From positions 1 to 64,000 of the forward strand of contig DVNC01000021.1 of NCBI GenBank assembly GCA_018714685.1: a stretch of DNA of 64,000 nt, written 5' to 3'. The stretch is from Scatocola faecipullorum. Lineage in GTDB: Bacteria; Pseudomonadota; Alphaproteobacteria; RF32; CAG-239. The notes under the pieces were generated by a model, which had not been told where the DNA came from, ran no database searches, and was given only the letters and a program-made list of their open reading frames with translations. Position 1 is the stretch's first letter; the number at the start of each line of letters is the position of its first letter. Shown here in pieces: positions 41,362 to 50,011 of the stretch. The position numbers and the translations under genes are program-made.

Positions 41362-42240
41362 TTATTTTTTCTGCAGTTTAGTCTTTTTGGCAGAAACAAA
41401 AGCGTCAACGATATTGCTGACGGTTGTTTCGGGTTTGACCCAGTCAAACCTTGCCGGAAGATGAACGTCCAACTGGTCTTCAGTCCACCAAATGGGCAAA
41501 TCCCAGTCGTTTTCGCCCTGGAAGCCGGGGTTTTTGCATTCGTAAACCAGTTTTTTTCCGAAAGCTTCAAGTTCGGCATCCGAAAGATTTTCCCAGCCGC
41601 AGTTCAGGGCATAAGCCTTCAGAACTTCAATGCGGAAAATGTCCAGATAGGCCTGGATATATTCAGGCGCGGCCTTGAAGATTTTGCAGCGGATGTCGTG
41701 AATTTTCTGCGAGCCGACGGTGAAGTAGTCGATGATGTCGTTGTAGGTGGTTCCTTCTCCGAGATACTGCATCGGCGTGCGGCAGTCAGCAAGAATTTGG
41801 CGGCCGGTGATTTCTTCGCACATTTCACAGATGCGAATCGCCAGACAGCGGGTGATTTCTTTGCTTTCGATTGAACTCGGAAGCAGTTTCTGCATGCTGG
41901 CACCGGTTTCCTTTTCCCAAAGCTGTATCAGACGTTTGCGGCTGACTTCAACCTTAACGGCCTTGGTGTCGGCGTAATAATTTGCCAAGTCGTCAAACGT
42001 CAGCAAGTCCGGAAACTTCAGAAAAACGCGGAAGCTTTTGTTGCTGGAACAAAATTCCTTTACGGTTCGGCAAAGTTTTTCAATCTTTGTTCCGGGAAGA
42101 GAAGATACCGGTTTGCTCAAAATGTCGGCAAGGGCTGCGGTTCTTTCTTCAACATTCATTTGCTGTAAGTCACTCTTGTCTGCAGTTACAAAATCGCTGA
42201 TGAACTGCATTACTACTGGCAGGGAATTTTTCTTTTCCAT
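41362..42240 (-). CDS. Hypothetical protein, 292 residues
   Basis: I do not recognise it. It appears soluble and helical. N-terminal half: VMQFISDFVTADKSDLQQ and ERTAALADILSKPVSSLPG. Centre: VEVSRKRLIQLWEKETGASM, then CLAIRICEMCEEITGRQILA. C-terminal half: QAYLDIFRIEVLKAYALNCG and FGKKLVYECKNPGF, ending in DDWDLPIWW-like aromatic residues (NDWDLPIWWTEDQLDV). No signal peptide, membrane helix or catalytic motif is evident. It probably has its own promoter in the AT-rich gap upstream. Confidence 0.65.
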   Translation of the reverse strand: MEKKNSLPVVMQFISDFVTADKSDLQQMNVEERTAALADILSKPVSSLPGTKIEKLCRTVKEFCSSNKSFRVFLKFPDLLTFDDLANYYADTKAVKVEVSRKRLIQLWEKETGASMQKLLPSSIESKEITRCLAIRICEMCEEITGRQILADCRTPMQYLGEGTTYNDIIDYFTVGSQKIHDIRCKIFKAAPEYIQAYLDIFRIEVLKAYALNCGWENLSDAELEAFGKKLVYECKNPGFQGENDWDLPIWWTEDQLDVHLPARFDWVKPETTVSNIVDAFVSAKKTKLQKK

Positions 42241-42340
42241 GACTAATAATTTTTTTAAAAATTTAACATAAAAAGGATAAATCTTTTATTTTTGTAGCAT
42301 GAGTTTTTTTAATTGGCAAGGATAAATAAGAAAATTTTTG

Positions 42341-42372
42341 ACAAAAAAATGGCAGCACGATGAAGTGCCGCC
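42341..42372 (-). terminator. Terminator after the 167-residue unknown gene
   Basis: On the minus strand GGCGGCAC, loop TTCATC, GTGCTGCC (one G-T pair), then ATTTTTTTG. It lies just after the stop at 42392. Confidence 0.8.
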
Positions 42373-42391
42373 GTTAAAGAAGAATCAGGTT

Positions 42392-42895
42392 TCAAGAACC
42401 GGCAATCAAAGCAATCAGATTTCCGACACTGCCGTTTGCGATCAAATTCGGCGGGGTCTTAAAATCAAATGTTTTTTCAAGCCAGCAGAGAGTTGTCAGA
42501 TATGAGTTTTTCTGTTTTCCGCAGACGGGAAGGGTCAATTCCCGCAGGCTCATATTGTCGCTGATCAGTTCCGGAGGACATTCGAGAAGATCAGCCAGGT
42601 AATGTCTTACGGTTTGGGCACTGGGGCGCGGGGCCAGTATTTCGGCCCGGAGCAATGCCGTTTCTTCCGGTTTGCCGCTGAGCAGGCGGGCGATGGTTCC
42701 GATGCTGACATTGTTCCAGTTCCAGGCATATCTGCTGCGGGGACTGAATTCAGTGCGGAAACATCTTTCAGAAATGCTTCTGACAATCGATTTTAAAAAA
42801 TTAATTTCGATTTTTCCGTCATTTAAACGGACGTTTTCAATGTTTTTTAATTGGGTCTTTCTGCTGAAGACGCCAATGATCTGCTTGTAGTTCAT
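42392..42895 (-). CDS. Hypothetical protein with possible acyl-carrier-like C-terminus
   Basis: 167 residues, not recognised as a whole. The C-terminal ~70 residues have the helix spacing of an acyl carrier protein: ELISDNMSLRELTL, then NSYLTTLCWLEKTFDF and a final GSVGNLIALIAG. The phosphopantetheine motif DSL would correspond to NSY, with Ser kept but Asp and Leu changed. The N-terminal part (MNYKQIIGVFSRKTQLKNIE) is unfamiliar. The ACP link is inference from pattern alone. It is transcribed alone between an unknown gene and rsmA. Confidence 0.6.
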   Translation of the reverse strand: MNYKQIIGVFSRKTQLKNIENVRLNDGKIEINFLKSIVRSISERCFRTEFSPRSRYAWNWNNVSIGTIARLLSGKPEETALLRAEILAPRPSAQTVRHYLADLLECPPELISDNMSLRELTLPVCGKQKNSYLTTLCWLEKTFDFKTPPNLIANGSVGNLIALIAGS

Positions 42896-42976
42896 AATTT
42901 CGGGATTTAAAATAATAGATTTATAGGTAATCTTATAATCTATTTTTTATTCTTTTTCAACAAAATTTTGACAAAA

Positions 42977-43831
42977 CTATTTTTCGTCAGCAAGTGCGAG
43001 AAATTGTTGAGGAGTTAGTTCTTCGGCACGGGCAGTGAGGGGAATGTTCAAACGGGCGCATTTTTCTTCCAAGCCGGCAATGCTTTTCAGGCTTTGGCGA
43101 ATCATTTTGCGGCGTTGTCCAAAGGCCAGTGTTGTCAGTTTTTCGACTTTGGCGATTTGTTCGACGGTCAGCGTGTTTTCCAGCGGCCGAAAAAGCAACA
43201 CGGATGACCAGATTTTCGGAGCCGGGGTGAAACAGCAGGGGTTAAGGTCCAGCAAATGATCTATTCGGCATTGAAGCTGGCTTAAAACCGATATTCTGCC
43301 ATAGTCTTTGGTTTTTATCGGTGCCGTGATTCTTTCGGCAACCTCTTTTTGGAACATCAGTGTCAAGCTGTCATAGGCATTGATGTTTTTAAGCCAGCCG
43401 ACCAGCAGCGGTACGGAAATGTTATAAGGCAGATTGCTGATGATATGGCGCGGAGCGGGAGCAAGAACGGAAAAATCGGTCTGCATAGCGTCACCGTTGA
43501 TAATATGAAGAATGTCGCCGGTTTTTTCTTTGATTTCATTCATAATGGCAATGCAGCGCTCGTCCATTTCAACGACGGTTAAGCTTTTCGGTTCGGCAGC
43601 CAAAACAGCCCGGGTCAGCCCGCCGGGACCGGGACCGACTTCAAAAACATTAGCGCCGGAAAAATCCTTTTTGTTTTGTTTTTGCAGTGAGAGATTAATA
43701 ATTTTGTCGGTAATGTTCTGATCAAGAAGAAAGTTCTGTCCCAAAGCTTTTTTGGCCATCAGGCCATGTGCTTCGACGGTCAGGCGCAGCGACGGGAGTG
43801 CGGCTATTTTGACAAACATTTGTTCGGTCAT
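42977..43831 (-). CDS. rsmA: 16S rRNA dimethyladenosine transferase
   Basis: Dimethylates A1518 and A1519 of 16S rRNA (KsgA). The 284 residues show LGQNFLLDQNITDKI, the SAM site FEVGPGPGGLTRAVL, VVEMDERCIAIM, INGDAMQTDF and the catalytic ISNLPYNISVPLL. It starts two bases after surA ends. In most alphaproteobacteria pdxA lies between surA and rsmA; here it is absent. Confidence 0.96.
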   Translation of the reverse strand: MTEQMFVKIAALPSLRLTVEAHGLMAKKALGQNFLLDQNITDKIINLSLQKQNKKDFSGANVFEVGPGPGGLTRAVLAAEPKSLTVVEMDERCIAIMNEIKEKTGDILHIINGDAMQTDFSVLAPAPRHIISNLPYNISVPLLVGWLKNINAYDSLTLMFQKEVAERITAPIKTKDYGRISVLSQLQCRIDHLLDLNPCCFTPAPKIWSSVLLFRPLENTLTVEQIAKVEKLTTLAFGQRRKMIRQSLKSIAGLEEKCARLNIPLTARAEELTPQQFLALADEK

Positions 43832-43833
43832 CG

Positions 43834-44907
43834 TCAGTTTCTCAATTCGATAACCGCGCGCTGGCGGACATTATGGAGGTGTTTGGCGGAGATTTCTTCC
43901 ATTTTTTTGTTTTCCATGAACTTTTTCATTTCTTCTTTGGAAGGGAGTTTGGGTTTGTCCCTTTTGGGGTTATAGACCTGCACCAGTTTAAGAATGTAAA
44001 ATTCGTTGCCGATTTGTATCGGGTCGGAGACCTCGCCTTCTTTCATGGCGAGGACTTTGTTATCCAGCGGTTCAGCCAGCTGGCCCTTGTTCAGCCAGCC
44101 GAGATTGCCGCCGTTGGATGCGCTGGGGCTTTCGGAAAACTGGGCAGCGTATAACTCAAAACGCGGATCTCTGCGCAAATTGGCAACCAAATCGTCGAGA
44201 TTCTTGGCGTTTTCTTTTTTGATGACGATTTCGGAAACCATATATTTCGGGGTCATCATATCTTTGGCAGACTGGTTAATGCTTTCTTCAATTTCCTTAT
44301 CGGTTATGTTTCCGGCAGCCATGAGCTGGCGGCGGATAACGCGAATCCATGCCAGGTCGGATTTCATCTGCTCACGGAAGACTTTCATGCTGACGCCTTC
44401 TTTGGCCAGCAGCGATTTGAGCTGTCCGGCGGGAATTTTGTTGTTTTGTTCAAAATTTTGTATGGAAGCATCGATTTCTTTGTCACTGATTTCGATTCCC
44501 TGACGTTCGGCTTCCTGAAGTTTCAGTTTTTCATCGATTGCCGATTGAATAACCTTGGCGATAATCATTTTTTTGGTTTCGGCGTTAAAGGGTATCCTTG
44601 TGTTCATCACAAAGGCTTTAGCCCTTTCTTCAATATCCGTCGAAGAAATCATTTCACCGTTGACAACGGCTATGATTTTAACATCTCCGGGACCGAACAG
44701 GCGAATCGGTTCACTTGGCGGCGTTTGCGGTTTTGGCAGAGGCTGCGGTTCCTGAAAAAGGTCTGATTCCGGCTGTGTTTCGGTTTCGGCCGGGTTTTGG
44801 AAAACGACGGAATTGCGCGTTTCTTTGCCGCTGTCGGCGGCAAATTGGGCTAAAGCGGATTGAGCGATGATAGTCAGACTTAATATTGCAAACAGCAGTC
44901 TTGTCAT
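43834..44907 (-). CDS. surA: SurA-like periplasmic peptidylprolyl isomerase/chaperone
   Basis: Periplasmic chaperone for outer-membrane proteins, 357 residues. A signal peptide (about 1-20, cut near ALAQF) precedes a Pro/Glu-rich segment, the SurA N-terminal domain (about 75-205, IAVVNGEMISSTDIEERAKA) and one parvulin domain (about 215-315, YMVSEIVIKK, SASNGGNLGWLNKGQL, ISDPIQIGNEFYIL-like end). E. coli SurA has two parvulin domains; this one has one, as usual in the class. It is cotranscribed with lptD, a likely client. Confidence 0.9.
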   Translation of the reverse strand: MTRLLFAILSLTIIAQSALAQFAADSGKETRNSVVFQNPAETETQPESDLFQEPQPLPKPQTPPSEPIRLFGPGDVKIIAVVNGEMISSTDIEERAKAFVMNTRIPFNAETKKMIIAKVIQSAIDEKLKLQEAERQGIEISDKEIDASIQNFEQNNKIPAGQLKSLLAKEGVSMKVFREQMKSDLAWIRVIRRQLMAAGNITDKEIEESINQSAKDMMTPKYMVSEIVIKKENAKNLDDLVANLRRDPRFELYAAQFSESPSASNGGNLGWLNKGQLAEPLDNKVLAMKEGEVSDPIQIGNEFYILKLVQVYNPKRDKPKLPSKEEMKKFMENKKMEEISAKHLHNVRQRAVIELRN

Positions 44908-44926
44908 TTGTGTTCTCCTGTAGCGG

Positions 44927-47203
44927 TTATTTTGAACCCACGCCGCCTAATGTTTTCAGATAGAGCGAAACGGTGAATTCATAGTCGTTTTCGTCTTCGG
45001 GGTCGGTTGAATCGTAGCGGTGCAGATTGCCGACAACTTTGATGCATTCGTCTTCATAGGCCAGCGAACCTCCGTGTTCCAGCGAGCCGCCGCCTTTGGT
45101 CAAATCCTGACGGTTGTAAATGCTGATTGTCCAGTCACGGGTCAGGCGGGAGCCGACTGCCAGGTATAATTCTTTGCGTTCGCTGATGTTTTCTGCCAGA
45201 GTTGCTTCATTTCCCTGCAGGTAAATGTAGGAAACATAAGTGTGGAGGATGTCGGGGCCGATGCGGGCGGCCAGTTCGCTGTATTTCATTTCCAAATCGT
45301 CTTTGTCAAAACGGAAACGGTAGTTCATGTCCAGATATTGGTTCGGGTTGGCATAGATACGACCGACATAGTCACTGAAACGCCAGTTTTCATCATCACT
45401 GGGAGCAAAACCTTCTTTATTGCTGAATTTGTAGCTTTGAGCGATGAATGCCTGGGTGCGTCCCATAACAGTTCCGTAAGAACTCCAGTTGATACCGTAA
45501 CTGATGCGGCTGCCGGTATCGTTGCGGTCGTAGCCGGCATAGCGGTCGATATCAAGGACGTTGGTGTCGTCGAGTTCGGAGTTTTGGCTGTCTTCATTGG
45601 GAATCTTGTCTATTTTATTGCCGCCGTTAGGAGCCGCAACGGCAACGATTACCGGCTCGACAATATGGCGGGAGGTTTCGGTGGCACGAACAAACGGCAT
45701 TTTCCATTCCAAACCCAATTGCGGGAAGACACGTCCGACTTCGCCGGTGAATTTTTCTTTGTCGGGGTTGGTATAATTGTCAACATAATACAAATCTGAT
45801 TTTACCGAAGCAACCAAACGGTATTTTTCGCCGTAAGGGCTGGTGTAAGGCAAATTCCATGAATTTATCATGGACAGTCTTTGCGAACTGACATCCTGAT
45901 CCCGCATTACGGAGGCAAAATCGAAAGTGTTTTTGAAGTAAGCACCGTGGCTTCCGGGTTCGCTGATGTTTTCATAAGTGATTAACGGAATGGCATACGG
46001 TTTGTCGTATTTGCGGCGCTGAAACTCCTGGCTGTCAAGCACACGGAGGTCATAACTGATGAGTTTGTAGTAATAAGCTTCGATGGCGGCATAATTGCGG
46101 TTGTCAAATCCCTGCAGTTTGGCGCTTGAGGTTAACCAGGCATCTTCTTTTTTGGGCAGGGAGAGGTCTTTCAGATATAAAGAATCCGAAACATAGTTTA
46201 AATCCAAATCGGAAACCCAATAATCATTGAGTTCGTAACGGGATTTGACATATAAGTTGCCGCGGGTTTCGTCGTCGTCCTGATCCCGCATAATCGACCC
46301 CTGCGTTGTTAAATAGCCGCGTTCAAAATAGCGGCGATAGGTGCCGTTCATAATCAGTCCGTGATTGGTGCTGATATAAGGAGCGAGGGTCAAATCTTCA
46401 TGCGGTGAAATGTCCCAAAAATATTTGGGCTGCAAATAAGCGTCAAGATAGCTGCTGGAACCGAACCCGGGAATCAAAAATCCCGATCGCCGCGAGACGT
46501 TCGGATCCGGATGTGATAAAAACGGAGTATAGAAAACCGGAAAACCTTTGATTTCAAGTACGGCATCTTTGTAATAGACGTTTTGGCTTTCGGCATCATG
46601 TTTGATTTTGCGGGCTTTGAGCTGCCAGAGCGGATTGGGTTTGGCGGTGCAGACGTCACAGGGGGAATAAACCGCGTTGTTCATAATTTTGTTTTTGTTG
46701 CTCATGGTTCTGACGCGGCGGGCGGCGATGCGGCTTTCATCTTTCATGATGATTTTGATATTTTCCATTTCGCCCTGAGACATTTGGTTGGTTAAAACCA
46801 CATAATCAGAAAAAACAACGTTGTTTTCGGCGTCTATCATGCGGACGTTGCCGATGGCGGTAACAACATCGTCACGTTGGTTGTAAACCACTTTGTCCGC
46901 ATTCAGCGTCAATCCTTCGCGGATAATGTTAACATCGCCGATAGCCGTAATCGTATCCAGATTTCGGTTGTTTTCCATTTCATTGGCGCTGAAGTAGATT
47001 TCCTTGGTTTGTTTTTGTACCGGCATCGGCGTCATGAAATTGGTGATGTTGGGATTTTGTTCCAGTTCGCCGTAGGGTTTGGGGGAGACTTTGCTGTATT
47101 TTGTTCCGGGGACGGTTTCTTTCAGATCGGCAGCCCAAACCGCTCCGGAGCTGAGTATGCTTCCGGCCAGCAGCAGGATATGTAAGAGACCTGGTTTAGT
47201 CAT
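44927..47203 (-). CDS. lptD: LPS-assembly outer-membrane protein LptD
   Basis: Beta-barrel that inserts lipopolysaccharide into the outer leaflet. It has 758 residues from ATG 47203, which gives a good signal peptide (LLHILLLAGSILSSGAVWA). The periplasmic OstA/LptA-like domain (about 65-210) has DTITAIGDVNIIREGLTLNA and TAIGNVRMIDAENNVVFSD. The barrel follows (PVFYTPFLSHPDPNVSRRSG, FLIPGFGSSSYLDAYLQPKY) to the C-terminus. The start overlaps lptF by eight bases; 47236 is an alternative that lengthens the overlap. Confidence 0.94.
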   Translation of the reverse strand: MTKPGLLHILLLAGSILSSGAVWAADLKETVPGTKYSKVSPKPYGELEQNPNITNFMTPMPVQKQTKEIYFSANEMENNRNLDTITAIGDVNIIREGLTLNADKVVYNQRDDVVTAIGNVRMIDAENNVVFSDYVVLTNQMSQGEMENIKIIMKDESRIAARRVRTMSNKNKIMNNAVYSPCDVCTAKPNPLWQLKARKIKHDAESQNVYYKDAVLEIKGFPVFYTPFLSHPDPNVSRRSGFLIPGFGSSSYLDAYLQPKYFWDISPHEDLTLAPYISTNHGLIMNGTYRRYFERGYLTTQGSIMRDQDDDETRGNLYVKSRYELNDYWVSDLDLNYVSDSLYLKDLSLPKKEDAWLTSSAKLQGFDNRNYAAIEAYYYKLISYDLRVLDSQEFQRRKYDKPYAIPLITYENISEPGSHGAYFKNTFDFASVMRDQDVSSQRLSMINSWNLPYTSPYGEKYRLVASVKSDLYYVDNYTNPDKEKFTGEVGRVFPQLGLEWKMPFVRATETSRHIVEPVIVAVAAPNGGNKIDKIPNEDSQNSELDDTNVLDIDRYAGYDRNDTGSRISYGINWSSYGTVMGRTQAFIAQSYKFSNKEGFAPSDDENWRFSDYVGRIYANPNQYLDMNYRFRFDKDDLEMKYSELAARIGPDILHTYVSYIYLQGNEATLAENISERKELYLAVGSRLTRDWTISIYNRQDLTKGGGSLEHGGSLAYEDECIKVVGNLHRYDSTDPEDENDYEFTVSLYLKTLGGVGSK

Positions 47204-48323
47204 CCATAAGTTCTCCGGGTTTTTTACGATGGACAAAGAATGCCGGATTATAGAACAAAAGGAGATAAATGCAAGCCGTCAGAGGCAATATAAAGTTCAG
47301 GTAAAGCAAGGGAAGCCAATAAAGATGTTTAGCCGCCAGATTGCCGAATATGAGGTCGCAGGCCTGAACCGCAACCATGGAAATGATAGACATTGAAATG
47401 ATTTTGTTTTGTCCGCGGCGGTTAAAGTTGCCGACCAGCAGCCCGGTGCAGGCCATCAGGGCAAAGACCAGATTGTAAAGAGGGGTCAGGATGCGTTTGT
47501 TTCCTTCAACAATATAGCGGTTGACTTCCGCCGGAGTCAGGCTGGGATCGCTGCGGGCGTTCAGCAATTCCCAAAGTGTTTTTTCCCGGGCGCCGGTTTC
47601 TTTTTCCTTGGTTTTGTTTTGACTGCCGAAATCTACCGAATAACGGTCAAAAGAGAGAGAAGAGAACTGTCCGCTTTTCTTGTTGATTTCCTGACGGACG
47701 CCGTTAACCATAATCAGGCGGGGGCCCTTGTCGGTGTAAACAATGCGTCCCTTTTCGGCGGAGATGCTCATTTTGCTGTCCGGGTCACGTTCGTCGTTGA
47801 CAAGAATGCCGGAGACCGATCCGTCTTTTTCATGGGTGGTGATGAATACGGTCAGATTATATTGGAGCGTGGTGAATTCGCCTTCCCGGAACATCAGGTG
47901 GGAGACGTCATTTTTGACTTCCCATTCCAGTTCGTTAAAAGCTTTTTCGGCGGCGGGAATGATGATATTGTTGGTATAGATGTTAAAAAAAGACATGAAA
48001 ATGCCGACATAAATTGCCGGTTTGGCTCCGGCCCAGGGGCTGATGCCGGCGGCTTTCATGACAACCAGTTCCCGGTCGGAAAGCATACGGTTGTACACGA
48101 ACAATATTGCCACAAACAGGGCTATCGGCGAAAGAATGACAAATATGCGGGGCATCAGCAAAGAGGTCATTTTGACGAACAAAATAACCGGAAGCCCCTT
48201 ATTGGTAACCAGTTCCACAAAACGCAGCGATTGGGTCAGCCAGATGATGGACATCAGCGAGAACGTCACCAACAGAAAGCCAATCATAATTTGGGTTACT
48301 ATATATTTGTTTAGTTTTTTCAT
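47196..48323 (-). CDS. lptF: LPS export permease LptF
   Basis: Inner-membrane subunit of the LptB2FG exporter, 375 residues. Three N-terminal membrane helices contain the family motif LSDRELVVMKAAGISPW, followed by a periplasmic beta-jellyroll domain (about 135-265) and three C-terminal helices (LYNLVFALMACTGLLVG, LYWLPLLYLNFILPLTACIY). It resembles alphaproteobacterial LptF rather than LptG (SLRFVELVTNKGLP). In this class lptG normally lies between lptF and lptD; here lptD overlaps lptF directly. LptG must be elsewhere or replaced. Confidence 0.88.
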   Translation of the reverse strand: MKKLNKYIVTQIMIGFLLVTFSLMSIIWLTQSLRFVELVTNKGLPVILFVKMTSLLMPRIFVILSPIALFVAILFVYNRMLSDRELVVMKAAGISPWAGAKPAIYVGIFMSFFNIYTNNIIIPAAEKAFNELEWEVKNDVSHLMFREGEFTTLQYNLTVFITTHEKDGSVSGILVNDERDPDSKMSISAEKGRIVYTDKGPRLIMVNGVRQEINKKSGQFSSLSFDRYSVDFGSQNKTKEKETGAREKTLWELLNARSDPSLTPAEVNRYIVEGNKRILTPLYNLVFALMACTGLLVGNFNRRGQNKIISMSIISMVAVQACDLIFGNLAAKHLYWLPLLYLNFILPLTACIYLLLFYNPAFFVHRKKPGELMDD

Positions 48324-48440
48324 TAAATTTTCTAGCTAGCTTTATCGAGGCGATTATATCCAATTTTATTAGAAATGGAATCATTATTTTGCATATATTG
48401 CAAAATATATGAAGATTTGGTAAGCGGAAGATGGTTTTGA

Positions 48441-48683
48441 TTATTGGAAACGTTTAAATAACTTGCTCAGAAAGTCAAAAGGGTTGAAGCCGATAGCATC
48501 GGCAATTTCCAGAAACTCAATCAAATCAAGGCGCCGGACGCCTTTTTCATATTTGGCAACGTAGGGCTGAGACTGTTCCAGTTTTTGGGCCAGCAGAGTT
48601 TGAGTCAATCCGGCTCTTTTACGTTCTTCAATCAGCAGTTTTAAAAAAATCCGGTACTCTGTGGTAAAAACCGATTTAGTCAT
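48441..48683 (-). CDS. Small XRE-family DNA-binding protein
   Basis: 80 residues. Almost the whole protein is one helix-turn-helix domain: IEERKRAGLTQTLLAQKLEQ, then SQPYVAKYEKGVRRLDLIEF and LEIADAIGFNPFDFL. It marks the left end of an AT-rich stretch and faces two unknown rightward genes, which it may regulate. Such small repressors often accompany mobile or toxin-antitoxin modules, but none is recognisable here. Confidence 0.82.
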   Translation of the reverse strand: MTKSVFTTEYRIFLKLLIEERKRAGLTQTLLAQKLEQSQPYVAKYEKGVRRLDLIEFLEIADAIGFNPFDFLSKLFKRFQ

Positions 48684-48893
48684 GATGGAAAATCCTAAAA
48701 AAATTATCAGGATCTAAATTAAGTCAATCTTATATTTATGCGAAAATCGTATATTACTTATATAAGATTTATATATTCTTATAGGTGTTTATTCTGTAAT
48801 ATATATTTTAAAAGTTGTAAATGGTTTTTTTGTGATTTAAAGATTGTGGCAATGTCTGATTTATTCAATTACAAATTTAGAAAGGACAGTATT

Positions 48894-49343
48894 ATGAGGG
48901 GATTAAATCAATCTGCAGAAAAGACTTCTGTAACTGGAGATTTTACACGTCAGAACTTATTGGAGGAAACAAAAGACGCTTGGAATCAGATAACCGGTGC
49001 CGTGGGGGATATGTCTGAAGAATATTGGCAGATGAAAAAGCATGGTTATGTAAATCTTGATGATTATCATCATTGTAAAGCTAATTACAAAGCAACGCAA
49101 AGAGGAAAATGGGGAGAGCGTACGGCAGAAGTTTTGGGTAATGAAAAGGAGTTGTTTGATTATTATTTTAATAGGGGATATAAAGGGTTAAGTAAAGATG
49201 CAGCAGAAGCAGACATGAAGCATGATTTAGATATTAATAGAATCGGCCGTGACCGCGCTAAAAATTATAATTATGCCTCTCCACAAGAAGCTTGTGCTGA
49301 TTTCCGTGAGTATAATAAAAGTTTCCCCCAAAAATATTGGTGA
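48894..49343 (+). CDS. Hypothetical protein, 149 residues, in AT-rich island
   Basis: The start at ATG 48894 has AAAGGA seven bases upstream. A longer in-frame reading to 48738 has unlikely composition. The protein is polar, with many Tyr, Asn and Lys and a repeat-like set of aromatic-charged segments (YWQMKKHGYVNLDDYHHCK, ELFDYYFNRGYKGLSKDAA, FREYNKSFPQKYW). No signal peptide, no membrane helix, and no family recognised. The DNA is clearly richer in A and T than its neighbours, suggesting acquisition. The next gene starts five bases downstream. Confidence 0.6.
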   Translation: MRGLNQSAEKTSVTGDFTRQNLLEETKDAWNQITGAVGDMSEEYWQMKKHGYVNLDDYHHCKANYKATQRGKWGERTAEVLGNEKELFDYYFNRGYKGLSKDAAEADMKHDLDINRIGRDRAKNYNYASPQEACADFREYNKSFPQKYW

Positions 49344-49348
49344 TTAGA

Positions 49349-49762
49349 ATGAAAAGATTTTTAAATATTTTGCGTTACGTTTTTTGGTTGTTGGTTATTA
49401 TTCCGCCGATGTTGTTTTGGGCGATGGTGATTGGTTATGTCTTTGATGAGGTCGGGGATTGTGCCGAAAACGGGAAAGTTTGGGATTATAATGAAAAACG
49501 CTGCCGAGATGACTGTTTGACGTGGAATGAAGTTAATGGTTGTATTTATATGGATGAGGAATACAGAAGATTATTTAGGGCTTGTGCAGATAAAACGGCG
49601 GATTGTGACCGGGAAAAATTAGATTTGTTAGATAAAGAGCTTTGCAAAAAATATAATGCGCCCTTAAATTTGAAATACGGTTACTGTGATTTTGGTTTTG
49701 AAGTAAAAGATTGCTTCAAATTAGAAGGTGAATGGGAATATCCTGAAATATGTTATCAGTAA
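49349..49762 (+). CDS. Hypothetical membrane-anchored cysteine-rich protein
   Basis: 137 residues from ATG 49349; a TTG at 49337 would overlap the previous gene. An N-terminal membrane helix (LRYVFWLLVIIPPMLFWAMV) is followed by an exported domain with ten Cys, several in CxxxC-like pairs (EKRCRDDCLTWNEVNGC, DCFKLEGEWEYPEICYQ). Disulfides in the periplasm are likely. Function unknown. A damaged copy of its C-terminus lies directly downstream. Confidence 0.6.
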   Translation: MKRFLNILRYVFWLLVIIPPMLFWAMVIGYVFDEVGDCAENGKVWDYNEKRCRDDCLTWNEVNGCIYMDEEYRRLFRACADKTADCDREKLDLLDKELCKKYNAPLNLKYGYCDFGFEVKDCFKLEGEWEYPEICYQ

Positions 49763-49775
49763 AAAATCTATTTAA

Positions 49776-49868
49776 GTTAGCTGTTGTGATTTTTATTTTG
49801 TGGCAGCGAATTGCGGAAAGTTAAGCGGAAGTTGGGAGTATCCGGCCAGTTGTTTGACGGAGGATTAA
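49776..49868 (+). pseudogene. Degenerate C-terminal fragment of a paralogue of the preceding gene
   Basis: The frame opened after a stop at 49773-49775 reads CDFYFVAANCGKLSGSWEYP then ASC. It aligns with CDFGFEVKDCFKLEGEWEYP then EIC at the end of the upstream gene, with all Cys kept. No start codon or N-terminal part remains. It looks like the remnant of a tandem duplication. Confidence 0.65.
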
Positions 49869-49948
49869 TGAAAAGTTTTTTGACATTCCGAAACGTTGAT
49901 GATTGTGTAAAAGGAGTAAAGATTACGACTGTATCGGAAGATAACTGA
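49868..49948 (+). CDS. Possible 26-residue ORF
   Basis: A strong ribosome site (GGAGG four bases before the ATG) precedes a 26-codon frame, MKSFLTFRNVDDCVKGVKIT and six more residues. It follows the degenerate fragment and may be the start of another broken paralogue rather than a functional peptide. Confidence 0.25.
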   Translation: MKSFLTFRNVDDCVKGVKITTVSEDN

Positions 49949-49953
49949 TTAGT

Positions 49954-49996
49954 AACACAATACCCCTCTGAAGTAAATTCAGAGGGGTATTGTGTT
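49954..49996. terminator. Long perfect hairpin, probable terminator
   Basis: A 19-bp perfect inverted repeat, AACACAATACCCCTCTGAA and its complement, with loop GTAAA. It lies between the AT-rich island and the convergent fabG. The base of the stem is A/T-rich, but no long T run follows on either side. Confidence 0.75.
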
Positions 49997-50011
49997 AAAT
50001 TGCCGGAGCAA

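Noticed and set aside
47409..48314. 301-codon frame opposite lptF
   Set aside because: A shadow of lptF: low-complexity His/Gln/Arg composition and no recognisable motif, while the other strand is a clear LptF.
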